The translations under genes and the position numbers were made by a program. Shown here one piece after another: positions 14,742-23,890 of a stretch of DNA of 64,000 bases (position 1 is its first letter; every line of letters begins with the position of its first letter). Source of the DNA: Nonomuraea guangzhouensis (GTDB lineage: Bacteria; Actinomycetota; Actinomycetes; Streptosporangiales; Streptosporangiaceae); NCBI RefSeq assembly GCF_019396345.1, contig NZ_JAHKRM010000026.1, positions 124,001-188,000 of the forward strand. Direction: 5' to 3'. Under the pieces are notes generated by a model, which made no database searches, was not told where the DNA came from, and worked only from the letters and a program-made list of their open reading frames with translations.

Positions 14742-16355
14742 TCACGGTTCCGGGCGCATGGAGGTGCCGAATAATTCGGATAGACACTTTGTGCTGAAAG
14801 AGCTCTGCGCGAGGCGCACCTCCGTTGCGGCGGCGAACATGAGAGCTGGAATGCCGTACAGCGCACTAGCTTGAACAACGCGATCTACTCCAGCGCCTAC
14901 AAGGGGCGATACGGTGCGTAGTGTCCCTTCAAGCGCCACCGAGCCGGTCTGGCCCGCATGGACAATTAAATTTCTTTGCCGGTAGAGTCGGCGAAATGAA
15001 TCTTCGAGTTGATTTACGATGCGGGGCAAGATGGCATTCGGATTGGCTGTCAGTGCGCGAATGCGCAGAAGTGCGAGTTGCGGCCCTGCGCTTTCAAAGT
15101 CATCCAGGGTTCCGCTTCTTATCGCCTTCTCAAGAAAGACAGCTCTCTCCTGGTCGTCGCTAATTGACCGCAACTGCGCGGCGATCGCGTCATCTCGGGT
15201 GCTGGCATGCGCTTGCGCAAGGGAAAGAAGCTCGCTTGTAATGTAACCGCAAGTCACGATGCGTGCCATCCGTGTTGCGGCGACCACTCGGTTGGAGGTG
15301 TCTCCTGGCCCTATCAGAAGCGCTTCGAGTGCGGCCCAACTGCCCGCTGTTGCTGCAGCAGGTGTGCCGCGGTCCAGTGGCTGTAGGAGTTCAAGGGCGG
15401 CATCGATTTGGGGATCGAGGCGAAGGCGGAACACTTCTTTTGTGCGTTCGAGTGCGTGCACTTGGACTCGGCGCGGGCCGCCTATGTAATCCAATGGTTC
15501 TTGTTCGCCGATCATGTACAGCGTTGGATGAAACTCCAGCCGTTGGCGGGCACCCACCTGGAAGCGAGCCGTGAGCCTATCGACCTCGCCGTTCACTTCC
15601 TTGAGGGCCGAGTATTTGTCTTTGGCGTCGATTTCTAGAACAAGGCCACCGGATTGCCTGATGTTCGGAGCGGATGGAAACCAGTGTGCGAGCCATTCCG
15701 CGGCCTTCGGTGAATCCAGCCAACAGTCTGGTCTTGCTTCTGGAAGCGGCGGGCAAGCTGTCAGCGGAACTAGGATATTGAATCTTACTTTAGGTCGGTT
15801 GAGGAGGACCTGTGCTTCCTCGCACAATTCGCTTAGGGTGATCTTGACTTTGCTGTATTTAATGTGATAAGTGAACCATTTGTGTGTTGCTTCTGCGCTG
15901 TAGCCTTCATCCATTATATGGCTGACGATTGCCCGAGCAACCGGCTCGCAGTTTGCTGCCTCGTCCCTGAGGTGACTCGCCCATCGAGATAGATATTTGG
16001 GACGGCTCTCCTGTAGTAGGAGATTTAGCGCTACCCAGTCGTGTCCATCTATCTGCATGGTTCTGTTCACATGCTTGATCAGCTGACCGCGTTCAGCGGG
16101 AGAGCCCATCCCGGGGTCGCGCTGAATCCTTTTCGCGAGCACATCTCCTAGGTATTTTACGGAAGACTCGGCGAGCGCTCCCAAGGCTTTTGCGTTTATC
16201 GCCTCAAGAAGCTCGGACAACTCGAGCAGGGTGCCAAGCCGCCACAACCTGCGATGCCAAGGGGTTGCGGCAGTTGCGAAGTCAAGCATCCGCTTGGCTG
16301 TGTAGTGATGCTGCTGGTTGTCATCGAGCATCGGAAGAGGTAGTCTCCTTCTCAT
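14742..16355 (-). CDS. Large protein with C-terminal Apea-like HEPN domain
   Basis: A 537-residue protein of unknown overall family. Residues near 350-375 (AGSWAALEALLIGPGDTSNR) and near 465-475 (LYRQRNLIVHAGQ) form the two halves of an Apea-like HEPN domain. RNLIVH fits the R-x4-H motif of HEPN ribonucleases. The N-terminal 300 residues are helical and contain a WFTYHIKYSKVKITLSELCE segment. Base composition is visibly lower in GC than the neighbours (for example 16,050-16,500), suggesting transfer. Starts at 16355 (MRRRLPLP) and 16331 (MLDDNQQHH) are both possible. A defence or toxin role is inferred from the HEPN motif. Confidence 0.72.
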   Translation of the reverse strand: MRRRLPLPMLDDNQQHHYTAKRMLDFATAATPWHRRLWRLGTLLELSELLEAINAKALGALAESSVKYLGDVLAKRIQRDPGMGSPAERGQLIKHVNRTMQIDGHDWVALNLLLQESRPKYLSRWASHLRDEAANCEPVARAIVSHIMDEGYSAEATHKWFTYHIKYSKVKITLSELCEEAQVLLNRPKVRFNILVPLTACPPLPEARPDCWLDSPKAAEWLAHWFPSAPNIRQSGGLVLEIDAKDKYSALKEVNGEVDRLTARFQVGARQRLEFHPTLYMIGEQEPLDYIGGPRRVQVHALERTKEVFRLRLDPQIDAALELLQPLDRGTPAAATAGSWAALEALLIGPGDTSNRVVAATRMARIVTCGYITSELLSLAQAHASTRDDAIAAQLRSISDDQERAVFLEKAIRSGTLDDFESAGPQLALLRIRALTANPNAILPRIVNQLEDSFRRLYRQRNLIVHAGQTGSVALEGTLRTVSPLVGAGVDRVVQASALYGIPALMFAAATEVRLAQSSFSTKCLSELFGTSMRPEP

Positions 16356-16717
16356 ACGGGAGGAAGTCGCTTCGGCCGCTTCCTCCCTTTCACGTGCTGC
16401 AGTATGCCATCTCTTGATTGCTCTTTGTGGGCTCTTTGCGTTTGTCCCAGATTTACCAAATGATGCGCTGTCGGGGTCGCGAGAAGGCGTTGGGCAAGTA
16501 TTAGCGCTTAGGTTTGGGATAGTGATGGTTTGAGTCGGGTGGCAGGTTTGCGCGGCGCCGTCGACCTCGCAGCCCCGGGCACAGCGCTGGGCGGCCTCAG
16601 CTCGCATCTTGATGGCCCTGGTCATGGTGGGTCTGCGGAGGGTCGGCAAGGCGCGGACGACACCCCGTTCAAGCGCATCGCCACGTCGGGTAAACGTGCC
16701 GGCCGGGGGCCTGGGGT
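16356..16717. other. 362-base gap without a recognised gene
   Basis: The half next to the HEPN gene is AT-richer and probably holds its promoter. The other half returns to high GC. Open frames exist on both strands but none has a ribosome site or a recognisable family pattern. Confidence 0.5.
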
Positions 16718-17728
16718 TCAGAAGCGACGCGGTGGCAATTGGCTCAGTGAGCCCCCGTATTTCACGGCGCGCAGCACAGGCGCCGTCTCCAGGTGGTGAA
16801 TGCCGCGCAACGGCGCAACCCGGTTGGTGAGGTAGTCGTACAACGCCACCCCGTCCGCGCTGGAAACGCTCATGCACAGGCCGGAAGATCCGGTGGTGGC
16901 CACGACGAAGGCGGTTTCGCGGTGATCGGCCAGCGCCTGCCCGATGGATTTGAGACTCGCGGGGGAGACGGTGAGCCAGATGATGGTCCGCAGCCCGAGC
17001 CCGAACAACCGCGGGTCGAACTCCACGTCGAAATACATGGCGCCGCTCAGGCGCAGCGCGGCCATTCTGTGCCGCAGTGTGATAGCTGACATGCCCGTCT
17101 GCGCGACGAGTCGCGTGATGGGAACACGGGCGTCATGACGTAGAACGGCCAGGATCCGGCGGTCGGCGGCGGTCAGTTGGAGATCGACGACCGGAGTGGC
17201 GGGCTCAACGTGCTCCTTCAGGCGTTCCACCTGCTCCTCGCTCAGGGCGGGATACTTCTCCAGCAGGCTGAGGGAGCCGCCGTAGAACAGGTGCAGGACA
17301 CGGTGCGCCTCCACAGAGAGCAGCCGAGGGGTGTGGGGCAGTCGCTTGAGCAGTTCCTCGCCGCCACTCTCATCCGGCTGGGCGCGTACGGCGCAGAAGA
17401 TCTCGGTGCCCACCGAGGTGAGGTAGACCCAGGAGGTGTCATCGCGGCGGGCCAGCGCCTCCGCCATCGGATGCGCCGCCCCGGGAGCGCATCGAAGTCG
17501 CAGGAACCAGTGGACATGCCCGGTCAGCAGCGGGTTGGCCAGCCCGACGACCCGCAGCAGGCCGGCGGAGCGAAGCCGGGCATACCTGCGGGCCACGGTC
17601 TGGTCCGATACGCCGAGCACCTCGCCGATCCGGCTGAACGGCGCGCGAGCGTCGACCTGCAACGCGTGGGTGATCTGGCGATCCAGGTCGGTGAACGTAT
17701 CGGATCCCATCGCTTCTTCATGCTCCAT
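16718..17728 (-). CDS. Lrp/AsnC-family regulator with two tandem HTH-RAM units
   Basis: A 336-residue double-length Lrp protein. The first unit starts TDLDRQITHALQVDARAPFS and RIGEVLGVSDQTVARRYARL, and the second LTAADRRILAVLRHDARVPI and TRLVAQTGMSAITLRHRMAAL. Each is followed by a beta-rich ligand-binding region. Single Lrp proteins are about 150 residues, so this is a fused dimer. An ATG at 17710, preceded by GAAGAAG, is an alternative start. It is divergent from the monooxygenase at 17827 and probably controls it. Confidence 0.9.
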   Translation of the reverse strand: MEHEEAMGSDTFTDLDRQITHALQVDARAPFSRIGEVLGVSDQTVARRYARLRSAGLLRVVGLANPLLTGHVHWFLRLRCAPGAAHPMAEALARRDDTSWVYLTSVGTEIFCAVRAQPDESGGEELLKRLPHTPRLLSVEAHRVLHLFYGGSLSLLEKYPALSEEQVERLKEHVEPATPVVDLQLTAADRRILAVLRHDARVPITRLVAQTGMSAITLRHRMAALRLSGAMYFDVEFDPRLFGLGLRTIIWLTVSPASLKSIGQALADHRETAFVVATTGSSGLCMSVSSADGVALYDYLTNRVAPLRGIHHLETAPVLRAVKYGGSLSQLPPRRF

Positions 17729-17826
17729 TGGGGAAAAAGGATGATCTGTGGCCTACGGATGGGAACAGGGTGTCACTCCACAGCACAGTGGGGCGAAATA
17801 TCCCCAAGCCTTGAGGAGATGGCCCC

Positions 17827-19365
17827 ATGGCCACCAACAGCCGCTCACTTGCGGAGGTGATCGTCGCGGGCGCCGGCCCGGTCGGCCTGACGCTGGCCGC
17901 GGAGCTACGCCTGGCCGGGATCGACGTCCTGGTCGCCGAACGTGCCCTCGAACCCAGCCGCCACTCCCGCGCGTTCGGCCTGCTCCCGCGCACCATGGAG
18001 GTCTGGGAGCAGCGCGGCGTCGCCGATCGTTTCACCGGCCCGCGCCTACCGCACGCCGACCTGGCCGCTGACCTGGTCGATCTCGACTTCACCCGGCTCG
18101 ACACCCGCCACGGCCAGATGCTGCTGGCCCAGGCAACGACCGAACGGGTGCTCGCCCAGTGGGCGGACGAACTGGGCGTCAAGCTGGTTCGCGGGTACGA
18201 GGTCGTCGGCGTCGAACAGGACGCTGACACAGTGACGGTCGACATCCGCACCGCGGGCGAACGCCGACGGATCCACGCCGACTACCTGGTGGGCTGCGAC
18301 GGCGCGCACAGTACGGTCAGGACCTGCGCGGGCATCGACTTCCCCGGTGAGTACACCCGGGCGGAGTTCGTGCTGGTCGATCTCGTCGAGGTCGACCGGA
18401 GGAGCGACCCGCGTTTCGAGCGGTTACCGCTGTTCGAGCGAGGGCCGAACGGGTTGCTGGTGATTTTGCCGATCTCCGCCGACACGGTGCGCGTGGTGGT
18501 CCATGAGTACGGCGCGCCGTACCGAGGAGGGCGCGGCGCCCCGACGTGGGAGGAGGCCAAGCAGGTGTTCGCCAGGGCCGCCGGGTTCGATCTCACGGCC
18601 GGCAGGCCTGTGTGGATCAGCCGTTTCGGCAATACCGCTCGCCAGGCCACGGCGTACCGGCAGGGCCGGATCCTGCTGGCCGGCGACGCCGCGCATACCC
18701 TGCTGCCCGCCGGCGGCCAGGGGCTCAACCTGGGCGTGCAGGACGCCGTCAACCTCGGTTGGAAGCTGGCGGCCGAACTGGGCGGCTGGGCCCCGCCGGG
18801 GCTGCTGGACACTTACCGCAGCGAGCGCCACCCGGTGGCCGGGCAGGTGCTGCGGAACGCCAAGGCACAGTTCGCGCTCATGCTGGGCGGCCCCGAGATC
18901 GACGCGCTACGCGAACTGCTGGGCGAACTCCTGGCCTTCGAGGACGTCAACCGTTTCCTCGCCGGCCAGGTAGGCGGTACGGCCATCCGGTACGACGTCG
19001 GCCCGGGTGCCCATCCGCTGTCCGGGTGCCGTCTGCCGTACCGGCCGCTGACCGTCGAGGGCGAGCGGACCGACACCATGCGGTTGCTGCACCGGGCCCG
19101 GGGCGTGCTGCTCGCGCTCGCTCCCGGGCCGTGGACGGTGGCGGACGGCTGGACGGACCGGATCGACATCGTGCGCGCCCGCGCGCTGGACACCGACGCG
19201 GGGTACGCCTGCGCGCTGATCCGCCCTGACGGTCACGTGGCCTGGGCCGCGACCGCGGAGGCTCCTGACGTGGACGGCCTCAACGCCGCCCTGCGCCGCT
19301 GGTTCGGCGCGCCACGAGGTGAACGGGTGACGGGCAGGATGAGCGAGTGCCCTGCCGAGCTATGA
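17827..19365 (+). CDS. Group A FAD-dependent monooxygenase (rifampicin-monooxygenase-like)
   Basis: A 512-residue flavin hydroxylase. Motifs are VIVAGAGPVGLTLAAELRLA (residues 11-30), YLVGCDGAHSTVR near 155-167 and ILLAGDAAHTLLPAGGQGLN near 280-299, followed by the thioredoxin-like C-terminal domain ending in CALIRPDGHVAWAA. The RAFGLLPRTMEVW segment is typical of the polyketide/rifampicin hydroxylase branch. It uses NADPH, FAD and O2 to hydroxylate an aromatic substrate that is not known here. It is divergent from the tandem Lrp regulator. Confidence 0.93.
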   Translation: MATNSRSLAEVIVAGAGPVGLTLAAELRLAGIDVLVAERALEPSRHSRAFGLLPRTMEVWEQRGVADRFTGPRLPHADLAADLVDLDFTRLDTRHGQMLLAQATTERVLAQWADELGVKLVRGYEVVGVEQDADTVTVDIRTAGERRRIHADYLVGCDGAHSTVRTCAGIDFPGEYTRAEFVLVDLVEVDRRSDPRFERLPLFERGPNGLLVILPISADTVRVVVHEYGAPYRGGRGAPTWEEAKQVFARAAGFDLTAGRPVWISRFGNTARQATAYRQGRILLAGDAAHTLLPAGGQGLNLGVQDAVNLGWKLAAELGGWAPPGLLDTYRSERHPVAGQVLRNAKAQFALMLGGPEIDALRELLGELLAFEDVNRFLAGQVGGTAIRYDVGPGAHPLSGCRLPYRPLTVEGERTDTMRLLHRARGVLLALAPGPWTVADGWTDRIDIVRARALDTDAGYACALIRPDGHVAWAATAEAPDVDGLNAALRRWFGAPRGERVTGRMSECPAEL

Positions 19366-19424
19366 TCGACGCAATTCCCAAGCCTGACATTGCTCGGTGT
19401 TCGCCTCAAGCGGGGGAGGCCGGT

Positions 19425-20012
19425 ATGGAAATCCCGCCCTGGTTCGAGTCGCTTCCCGAAGTGATGGGTGAGGCCGAATATCAGGCGCTGCCTGAGGGCA
19501 TCGCCAGAAGCATCGAGGTCGTGCACGGCCATGTGATCAAGTGCGAGTCGCCGGCTCCGCGGCACAACCGGATCGCACGTCGCCTCGCCAGTTCGCTGGA
19601 AACCGCCCGTCCCGCTAGTGGTCCATGTATGAGTGTCGAGACCGACATTGATGTAGTGCTCTGGCGGGTTCCCAAGTTCACCTTCCGGCGTCCGGATGTC
19701 GTGGTCTATAAATGCCTGGACGATCCTGGCCAGAAGCCGGAGGCATCGCAGACCCTCGCGGTTGTCGAGGTGTCCTCGCCGGGCACGGTCCGCGAAGACC
19801 TCACCGACAAACGCATCCAGTACGCGGCCTCTGGTATCCCGCTCTACCTTCTGATCATGCTCGACGAGAAATACGAGATCGTCGAGGTGAAGGAGTTCCA
19901 CCTTGACGCCGTCGCTTCGGAGTACCGGCTCCATCAGGTGCACAGGTCCGAACTCGAGCTGGAACTCCCCATCCGGGCGACCATCCCGTTCCTCACCCTG
20001 ACCGCCCCCTGA
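19425..20012 (+). CDS. Uma2-family (DUF820) putative endonuclease
   Basis: A 195-residue Uma2 protein with a restriction-endonuclease-like fold. Family features: an N-terminal YQALPEGIARSIEVVHGHVI, then APRHNRIARRLASSL, then the PD-(D/E)XK core FRRPDVVVY with QTLAVVEVSSPGT, then REDLTDKRIQYAASGIPLYL. Start 19425 has GGGGGAGG seven bases upstream and begins at the family start; longer reading overlaps the monooxygenase. These proteins are abundant in actinobacteria and cyanobacteria and their biological role is unsettled. Confidence 0.92.
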   Translation: MEIPPWFESLPEVMGEAEYQALPEGIARSIEVVHGHVIKCESPAPRHNRIARRLASSLETARPASGPCMSVETDIDVVLWRVPKFTFRRPDVVVYKCLDDPGQKPEASQTLAVVEVSSPGTVREDLTDKRIQYAASGIPLYLLIMLDEKYEIVEVKEFHLDAVASEYRLHQVHRSELELELPIRATIPFLTLTAP

Positions 20013-20034
20013 AACTCGACCGCGTACCCGCGCC

Positions 20035-20448
20035 TCACATCAAGACGCGCGGCTGATGAGCCCGTTGGGTGAGGCGGTCGAGTCGTAGTTCGGCGACGCC
20101 GCGAAACGCCTGGCTCAGGATGCCGGCGAGAGGTCCCGCATGCCGGAACTCGTGGGTCACAAGGGTGCCGTCGTCCTCCGGCTCCAGCAGCCACACGGCG
20201 GTTTCCCGGAATCCGGGGACGTGCCAGGCCGTATCGATGCGCTGGTCCGCGATGGCCAGGTACTCCCAACTCCCGGTGAGCCCGCCGCGCACGGTGATGG
20301 GATAGGTGACACCGGTGGCGGCGTGGGCGGGCCCATCGAGGGTGTGGAAAGCCGGGTTCCAGGCGGGCAGCGCCAGTGGGTCGAGCAGCACCCGGTGGAC
20401 GTCGTACGGTGGGACGTTCAGGCGCCGGATCGCTTGCTGGGCGGTCAT
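20035..20448 (-). CDS. SRPBCC-family (START/Bet v1-like) protein
   Basis: A 137-residue ligand-binding beta-grip protein. VHRVLLDPLALPAWNPAF and the central GVTYPITVRGGLTGSWEYLA strands, then VTHEFRHAGPLAG, match polyketide cyclase/SRPBCC proteins. It overlaps the upstream MarR gene by four bases (ATGA), so it is the third gene of the MBL-MarR-SRPBCC operon. Confidence 0.88.
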   Translation of the reverse strand: MTAQQAIRRLNVPPYDVHRVLLDPLALPAWNPAFHTLDGPAHAATGVTYPITVRGGLTGSWEYLAIADQRIDTAWHVPGFRETAVWLLEPEDDGTLVTHEFRHAGPLAGILSQAFRGVAELRLDRLTQRAHQPRVLM

Positions 20449-20918
20449 AAAAGAGCTCCCTCGTCAGTGGTGATACGCCGAGCCAGCGCCTCGCCCGCGG
20501 GTCGGCCGGCGACGAAGGCTCGGAGAAACGCGGTGACCGCATCGAGGTCGTGGCCTTCGGCCGCGGCGTCGATGGACCGGTAGAGGTCGTCTTCGATCTC
20601 GATGATCTGCCGGGCCAGGCGCAGTCCCTCTTCGGTGAGGGACAGTTCGATGTGGCGGCGGTCGTGTGCTGACACCTGACGGTCGACCAGGCCCACGGAC
20701 GTGAGCCGATCGACCAGGCGGCTGGGGCTGTTGCCGCTCTCGCAGACCAGCAGGTCGCCGAGGCCGTTGAGGGTGAGCGATCGGCGATCCTGCAGGATGC
20801 GGATCACTTCGGCCTGCGAGGGGGTGATGCCGAGCGGGCGCAGGGCTTGGGCGAGCAGCCGGTTGCCTTCGCGCTGGGCGGCCAGGATCAGGTATCGGAG
20901 TTCTTCAGCCGGTCGCAC
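20445..20918 (-). CDS. MarR-family transcriptional regulator
   Basis: A 157-residue winged-helix regulator. LGITPSQAEVIRILQDRRSL, LGDLLVCESGNSPSRLVDRL (recognition helix) and VSAHDRRHIELSLTEEGLRL (wing) are standard MarR. The GTG start at 20918 overlaps the end of the MBL gene by 14 bases and its stop overlaps the SRPBCC start, so the three are translationally coupled. It probably binds the 20-bp palindrome at 21835-21854. Confidence 0.93.
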   Translation of the reverse strand: MRPAEELRYLILAAQREGNRLLAQALRPLGITPSQAEVIRILQDRRSLTLNGLGDLLVCESGNSPSRLVDRLTSVGLVDRQVSAHDRRHIELSLTEEGLRLARQIIEIEDDLYRSIDAAAEGHDLDAVTAFLRAFVAGRPAGEALARRITTDEGALL

Positions 20919-21822
20919 CCGAACGCACCTCCAGCTTCCCGGAGAAGGACCCGCTCACGGCGGCCAGACGTGCGGCCGCTCCAGGATCGTGCGCCGGCAG
21001 GATCACCAGATCCGGGTACTGCTCGCGCAGGGTGTTGATCGCCTCGGTGGTAGTGCTCAGTTGGCGCCTCTCTCCGACTCCCGGGACCAGGCTCTCCCGC
21101 AGCAGGCGAGCGTCGTACGTCAGGTCGCCGACCATGAGCAGTGGCGGATGTCCGGCACCGCGGACCAGCAGTGACAGCGACCCGGGAGTGTGGCCGGGGG
21201 TGGGGAGCAGGACGAGGTCACCGTCGCCGAACAGGTCGTGGCCGGTCGTGAAGGGCGCGAGCCGAGGGTCGTCGATGGGGCCGGGCTCGACCTGGCGCCA
21301 GCGCAGTCCGGGAAGGTCGATGTGAGAACGCAGGAGCCCGCGGAGCTCGGGCAGGGGCTCTTGGAAGGATCGCCATTCCGCGCCGCTGACCACGATCTCG
21401 GCATGGGTGAGCTCGCGCAGGCCGCCGATGTGATCCTGGTGCAGGTGGGAGAGTATGGCCATGCGTACGTCGGCGATGTCGTAGCCGATGGTGGCCAGCC
21501 GGCCCTTGAGGGTGTCGTCGGGGCCGATGTCGAAGCGTGCCAGCCTGTCGTACATCACGCCGGTGATGCCGCCGGGAAAGTAGCCGGGGTCGGTGACCGA
21601 CGCGCGGTCCTGACCGGTGTCGAACAGCACCAGCCCATCGGCGCGCTCGATCACATAGACGTTGATCGGCAGCGGCGGGGTCCATCTGCGCGAGGTGAAC
21701 AGCCACCAGTACATCGGCTTGCGGGTGGGGCCCACGTGCTCGGGGTGGATCGCCACGCTTCCCGTGCTGACCACCGAGACCTGCTTGATCGTGCTCGTCG
21801 CACCTGTTGGTTCGTTCCTCAT
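20905..21822 (-). CDS. MBL-fold metallo-hydrolase, N-acyl-homoserine-lactonase-like
   Basis: A 305-residue metallo-beta-lactamase-fold hydrolase. The metal-binding motif HLHQDHIGG is near residues 131-139, with a later TPGHTPGSLSLL histidine, GDLTYD aspartate and a LPAHDPG histidine near the C-terminus, as in AttM/AiiA-like lactonases. N-terminal PINVYVIERADGLVLFDTGQ also fits. Substrate could be an acyl-homoserine lactone or another lactone or ester; only the fold is certain. The start at 21822 is preferred over 21843 because the latter lies inside the operator palindrome. Confidence 0.88.
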   Translation of the reverse strand: MRNEPTGATSTIKQVSVVSTGSVAIHPEHVGPTRKPMYWWLFTSRRWTPPLPINVYVIERADGLVLFDTGQDRASVTDPGYFPGGITGVMYDRLARFDIGPDDTLKGRLATIGYDIADVRMAILSHLHQDHIGGLRELTHAEIVVSGAEWRSFQEPLPELRGLLRSHIDLPGLRWRQVEPGPIDDPRLAPFTTGHDLFGDGDLVLLPTPGHTPGSLSLLVRGAGHPPLLMVGDLTYDARLLRESLVPGVGERRQLSTTTEAINTLREQYPDLVILPAHDPGAAARLAAVSGSFSGKLEVRSGATG

Positions 21823-21834
21823 GCAAGTTAGATT

Positions 21835-21854
21835 ACACGACATGTATGTCGTGT
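21835..21854. promoter_or_regulatory. 20-bp perfect palindrome upstream of the MBL-MarR-SRPBCC operon
   Basis: ACACGACAT-GT-ATGTCGTGT: nine-base perfect arms with a two-base centre, beginning 13 bases upstream of the start codon at 21822. Size and position suit a MarR dimer site blocking transcription of its own operon. Confidence 0.75.
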
Positions 21855-21910
21855 CAAATATATGGAGTCCCGGTCCACCCGCGCTGGCGGGGGACCTGGG
21901 GGCACGGATG

Positions 21911-22574
21911 TCAGGCGCAGGTGTAGCCGGACGGAAGTGCGGTGTTGCCGTTCGGGCGGGTCGCCTGGAAGCCGACGCTGGTGGTGCTGGCCCCGGGGGC
22001 GAGGGTGCCGTTGTGGCTGACGTTCCTGATCGTCACGGTCTGTCCGCTGACGGTAGCGGTGCCGTTCCACGAGCCGGACAGCGTATGTCCGGCCGGCAGC
22101 GTGAAGGTGGCCGTCCATCCGGTGATCGTCGAGGTGCCGGTGTTGGTGATGGTCAGGGGCTGGATGACGTACCCGGTGCCCCACTGGGTCTGTACGGTCG
22201 GAACCGTCGTGCAGGTGCCGCTGGACGGGCCGGGCTGGGTGGTGAGCTCGGCGGTGTTCGAGACCGGCGAGGTGTTGCCCGCGGCGTCCCGTGCCCTGAC
22301 CTGGTAGCGGTACGTGGTGCTCGGGGTCAGGCCCGTGTCGCTGAACGAGGTGGTGGTCGAGGTGCCGACCTGGGTGAACGTGCCGCCGCTCGCGCCGGGC
22401 GCGCGCAGGATGTCGTAGCCGGCGACGCCGTTGTCGTCCGTCGAGGCCATCCGGCAGGCACGCGAGCGCTACCAGGCTCGACCCGGACGTGAGACTGACC
22501 GTCGACACCCCCGGCGGGGTGGTCGTCACGCTCGGCGCCACCGAAGTCGCCGCCGGTGGCCGGATCACCGCCAT
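21911..22574 (-). pseudogene. 3' remnant of a secreted carbohydrate-active protein (FN3 plus CBM2)
   Basis: The last 180 residues read as a fibronectin type III half (GYDILRAPGASGGTFTQVGT, TTYRYQVRARDAAGNTSPVS) and a complete C-terminal cellulose-binding CBM2 (TQWGTGYVIQPLTITNTGT, ITGWTATFTLPAGH, LPSGYTCA). The start of the FN3 domain (VTTTPPGVSTVSLTSGSSLV) is in a different frame, so a frameshift lies near 22,455. No catalytic domain or signal peptide is left upstream. It is a truncated, frameshifted gene. Confidence 0.82.
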
Positions 22575-22713
22575 CGCGATCGTGGCCGATCCCGCCAGGC
22601 TCGCCTCAATACGCCTGTCGGACCCTGCGTGAGCTCCTGACTTGTGATAATTGGTTCGCCTGCCAGGAGCCCTGCGGCATCATGTGATGTACGCCGTGTT
22701 CTGATTACAGAAA

Positions 22714-23022
22714 TCAGCTGTAGAGCCAGAGGGCGTAGCCGGGGCTGTCCCATTTGCACTTGTAACTCTTGGCGTGCTCTATTCCTACGAAGTAGCGACC
22801 CCAGCTGTCGCATTGGAGCGCAGTTTCGTACACCTTATAGATATACCCGCTGGTCGGCTCGACTGCCGACGCGACGGTCGTGGGGGCGGACTGAGCGGCC
22901 TGAGCGGGCGATGCCACGCCAATGCCCGTGAGGAGGGCCGCGGCTGCGACGAGTAGCGCAGCAGTTCTCTGCCGTTTGCCGGGCAGGCGCTTGCTGTCGG
23001 CCTTCGCCAAGGGGGATTGCAT
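22714..23022 (-). CDS. Small secreted protein
   Basis: A 102-residue preprotein. A basic N-terminus (KADSKRLPGKRQR) precedes a hydrophobic core TAALLVAAAALLTGIGVA and a SPAQAAQS signal-peptidase site, leaving about 58 mature residues. The mature part has just two cysteines, in LQCDSWGRYFVG and SYKCKWDS, which could form one disulfide. GGAG lies six bases before the ATG at 23022. No family is recognised; the size suggests a small extracellular peptide or inhibitor. Confidence 0.75.
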   Translation of the reverse strand: MQSPLAKADSKRLPGKRQRTAALLVAAAALLTGIGVASPAQAAQSAPTTVASAVEPTSGYIYKVYETALQCDSWGRYFVGIEHAKSYKCKWDSPGYALWLYS

Positions 23023-23252
23023 GTGTGCTCCATTCTCCGGCGGGCGTCCGATATCGAGACCGGCTGTCTCACGGAGGATTGTCGCGGATGGCGCCACAAA
23101 ATCACTACAGGATCGCCACAATTCGCTCTTTGCGCGCCTGAATGCCCAGGTGAGGCTATGCCGCCTTGACAGATTTGGTCATGGTGAGTTATGTGGAGGG
23201 TTTGCAAGGTGCGGGTGACACACCGCTCGGCAGACGCGGCATTGCGGCCGAG

Positions 23253-23831
23253 TCAAGGCCGCCGCTGGACGTGTCCGGCACAGCCGTACACGATGCCCTG
23301 AACCACGTTCTGGACGACATCCCTGCTCACGCTCCCTGGCGGCGCGGTGACCAGGGTGAACAGCGCGCCCCCGTAGAGCGCGATCAGCGTGGGGATCCTC
23401 TCGGGTGGGGTGGCGAGGCCGAGTTTGTCGTGGTGCCCGGCGGTGACCAGCAACGCCGTGTCCTGTAGGCGCGCGAGCACCGAGGCGAGCGCCGGCCGGC
23501 GCGCGGCCTCCAGTTGCAGTTCGAAAATCGCCAGATAGCGGTTGCGCAGGGTGGTCGCCGCTGTGAGCAGCGATTCCGTAAGCAGGTCGACCAGGGACGC
23601 GGGCTGCTCGATGGCCTGGTCGGTGTCGGCGTGATGCAGTTCGGCGATGCGCTCTGCGGCTGCCACCAGCAGGGCTTCCCGACTGCGGAAGTAGTTGGAG
23701 GCTGTTCCCGGCGGGAGATCCGCTGCTTTCTCCACCGCGCGGTGGGTCAGTCCATGCACGCCGGCCGACGCCAGCAGTTCGATGGCGGTATCGGTCAAGG
23801 CTTGGCGACGGGCTGGATTGGTGGGTGGCAC
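23253..23831 (-). CDS. TetR-family transcriptional regulator
   Basis: A 192-residue TetR protein. The N-terminal HTH reads QALTDTAIELLASAGVHGLT, HRAVEKAADLPPGTASNYFR (recognition helix) and SREALLVAAAERI; the rest is the helical ligand-binding domain. GTG start at 23831. It is divergent from the FAD oxidoreductase at 23891 with a perfect palindrome between them, so it is very likely that gene's repressor. Confidence 0.93.
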   Translation of the reverse strand: MPPTNPARRQALTDTAIELLASAGVHGLTHRAVEKAADLPPGTASNYFRSREALLVAAAERIAELHHADTDQAIEQPASLVDLLTESLLTAATTLRNRYLAIFELQLEAARRPALASVLARLQDTALLVTAGHHDKLGLATPPERIPTLIALYGGALFTLVTAPPGSVSRDVVQNVVQGIVYGCAGHVQRRP

Positions 23832-23850
23832 GCGAGGATGATACCAATAT

Positions 23851-23864
23851 TCGTACTAGTACGA
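23851..23864. promoter_or_regulatory. TetR operator candidate
   Basis: TCGTACT-AGTACGA is a 14-bp perfect palindrome in the 59-base gap between the divergent TetR and FAD-oxidoreductase genes. Confidence 0.75.
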
Positions 23865-23890
23865 TCGTAGTGAATCAATCAGGAGGTCTC

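Noticed and set aside
19347..19424. Upstream start for the Uma2 gene
   Set aside because: It would overlap the end of the monooxygenase gene and lacks a ribosome site, while 19425 has GGGGGAGG.
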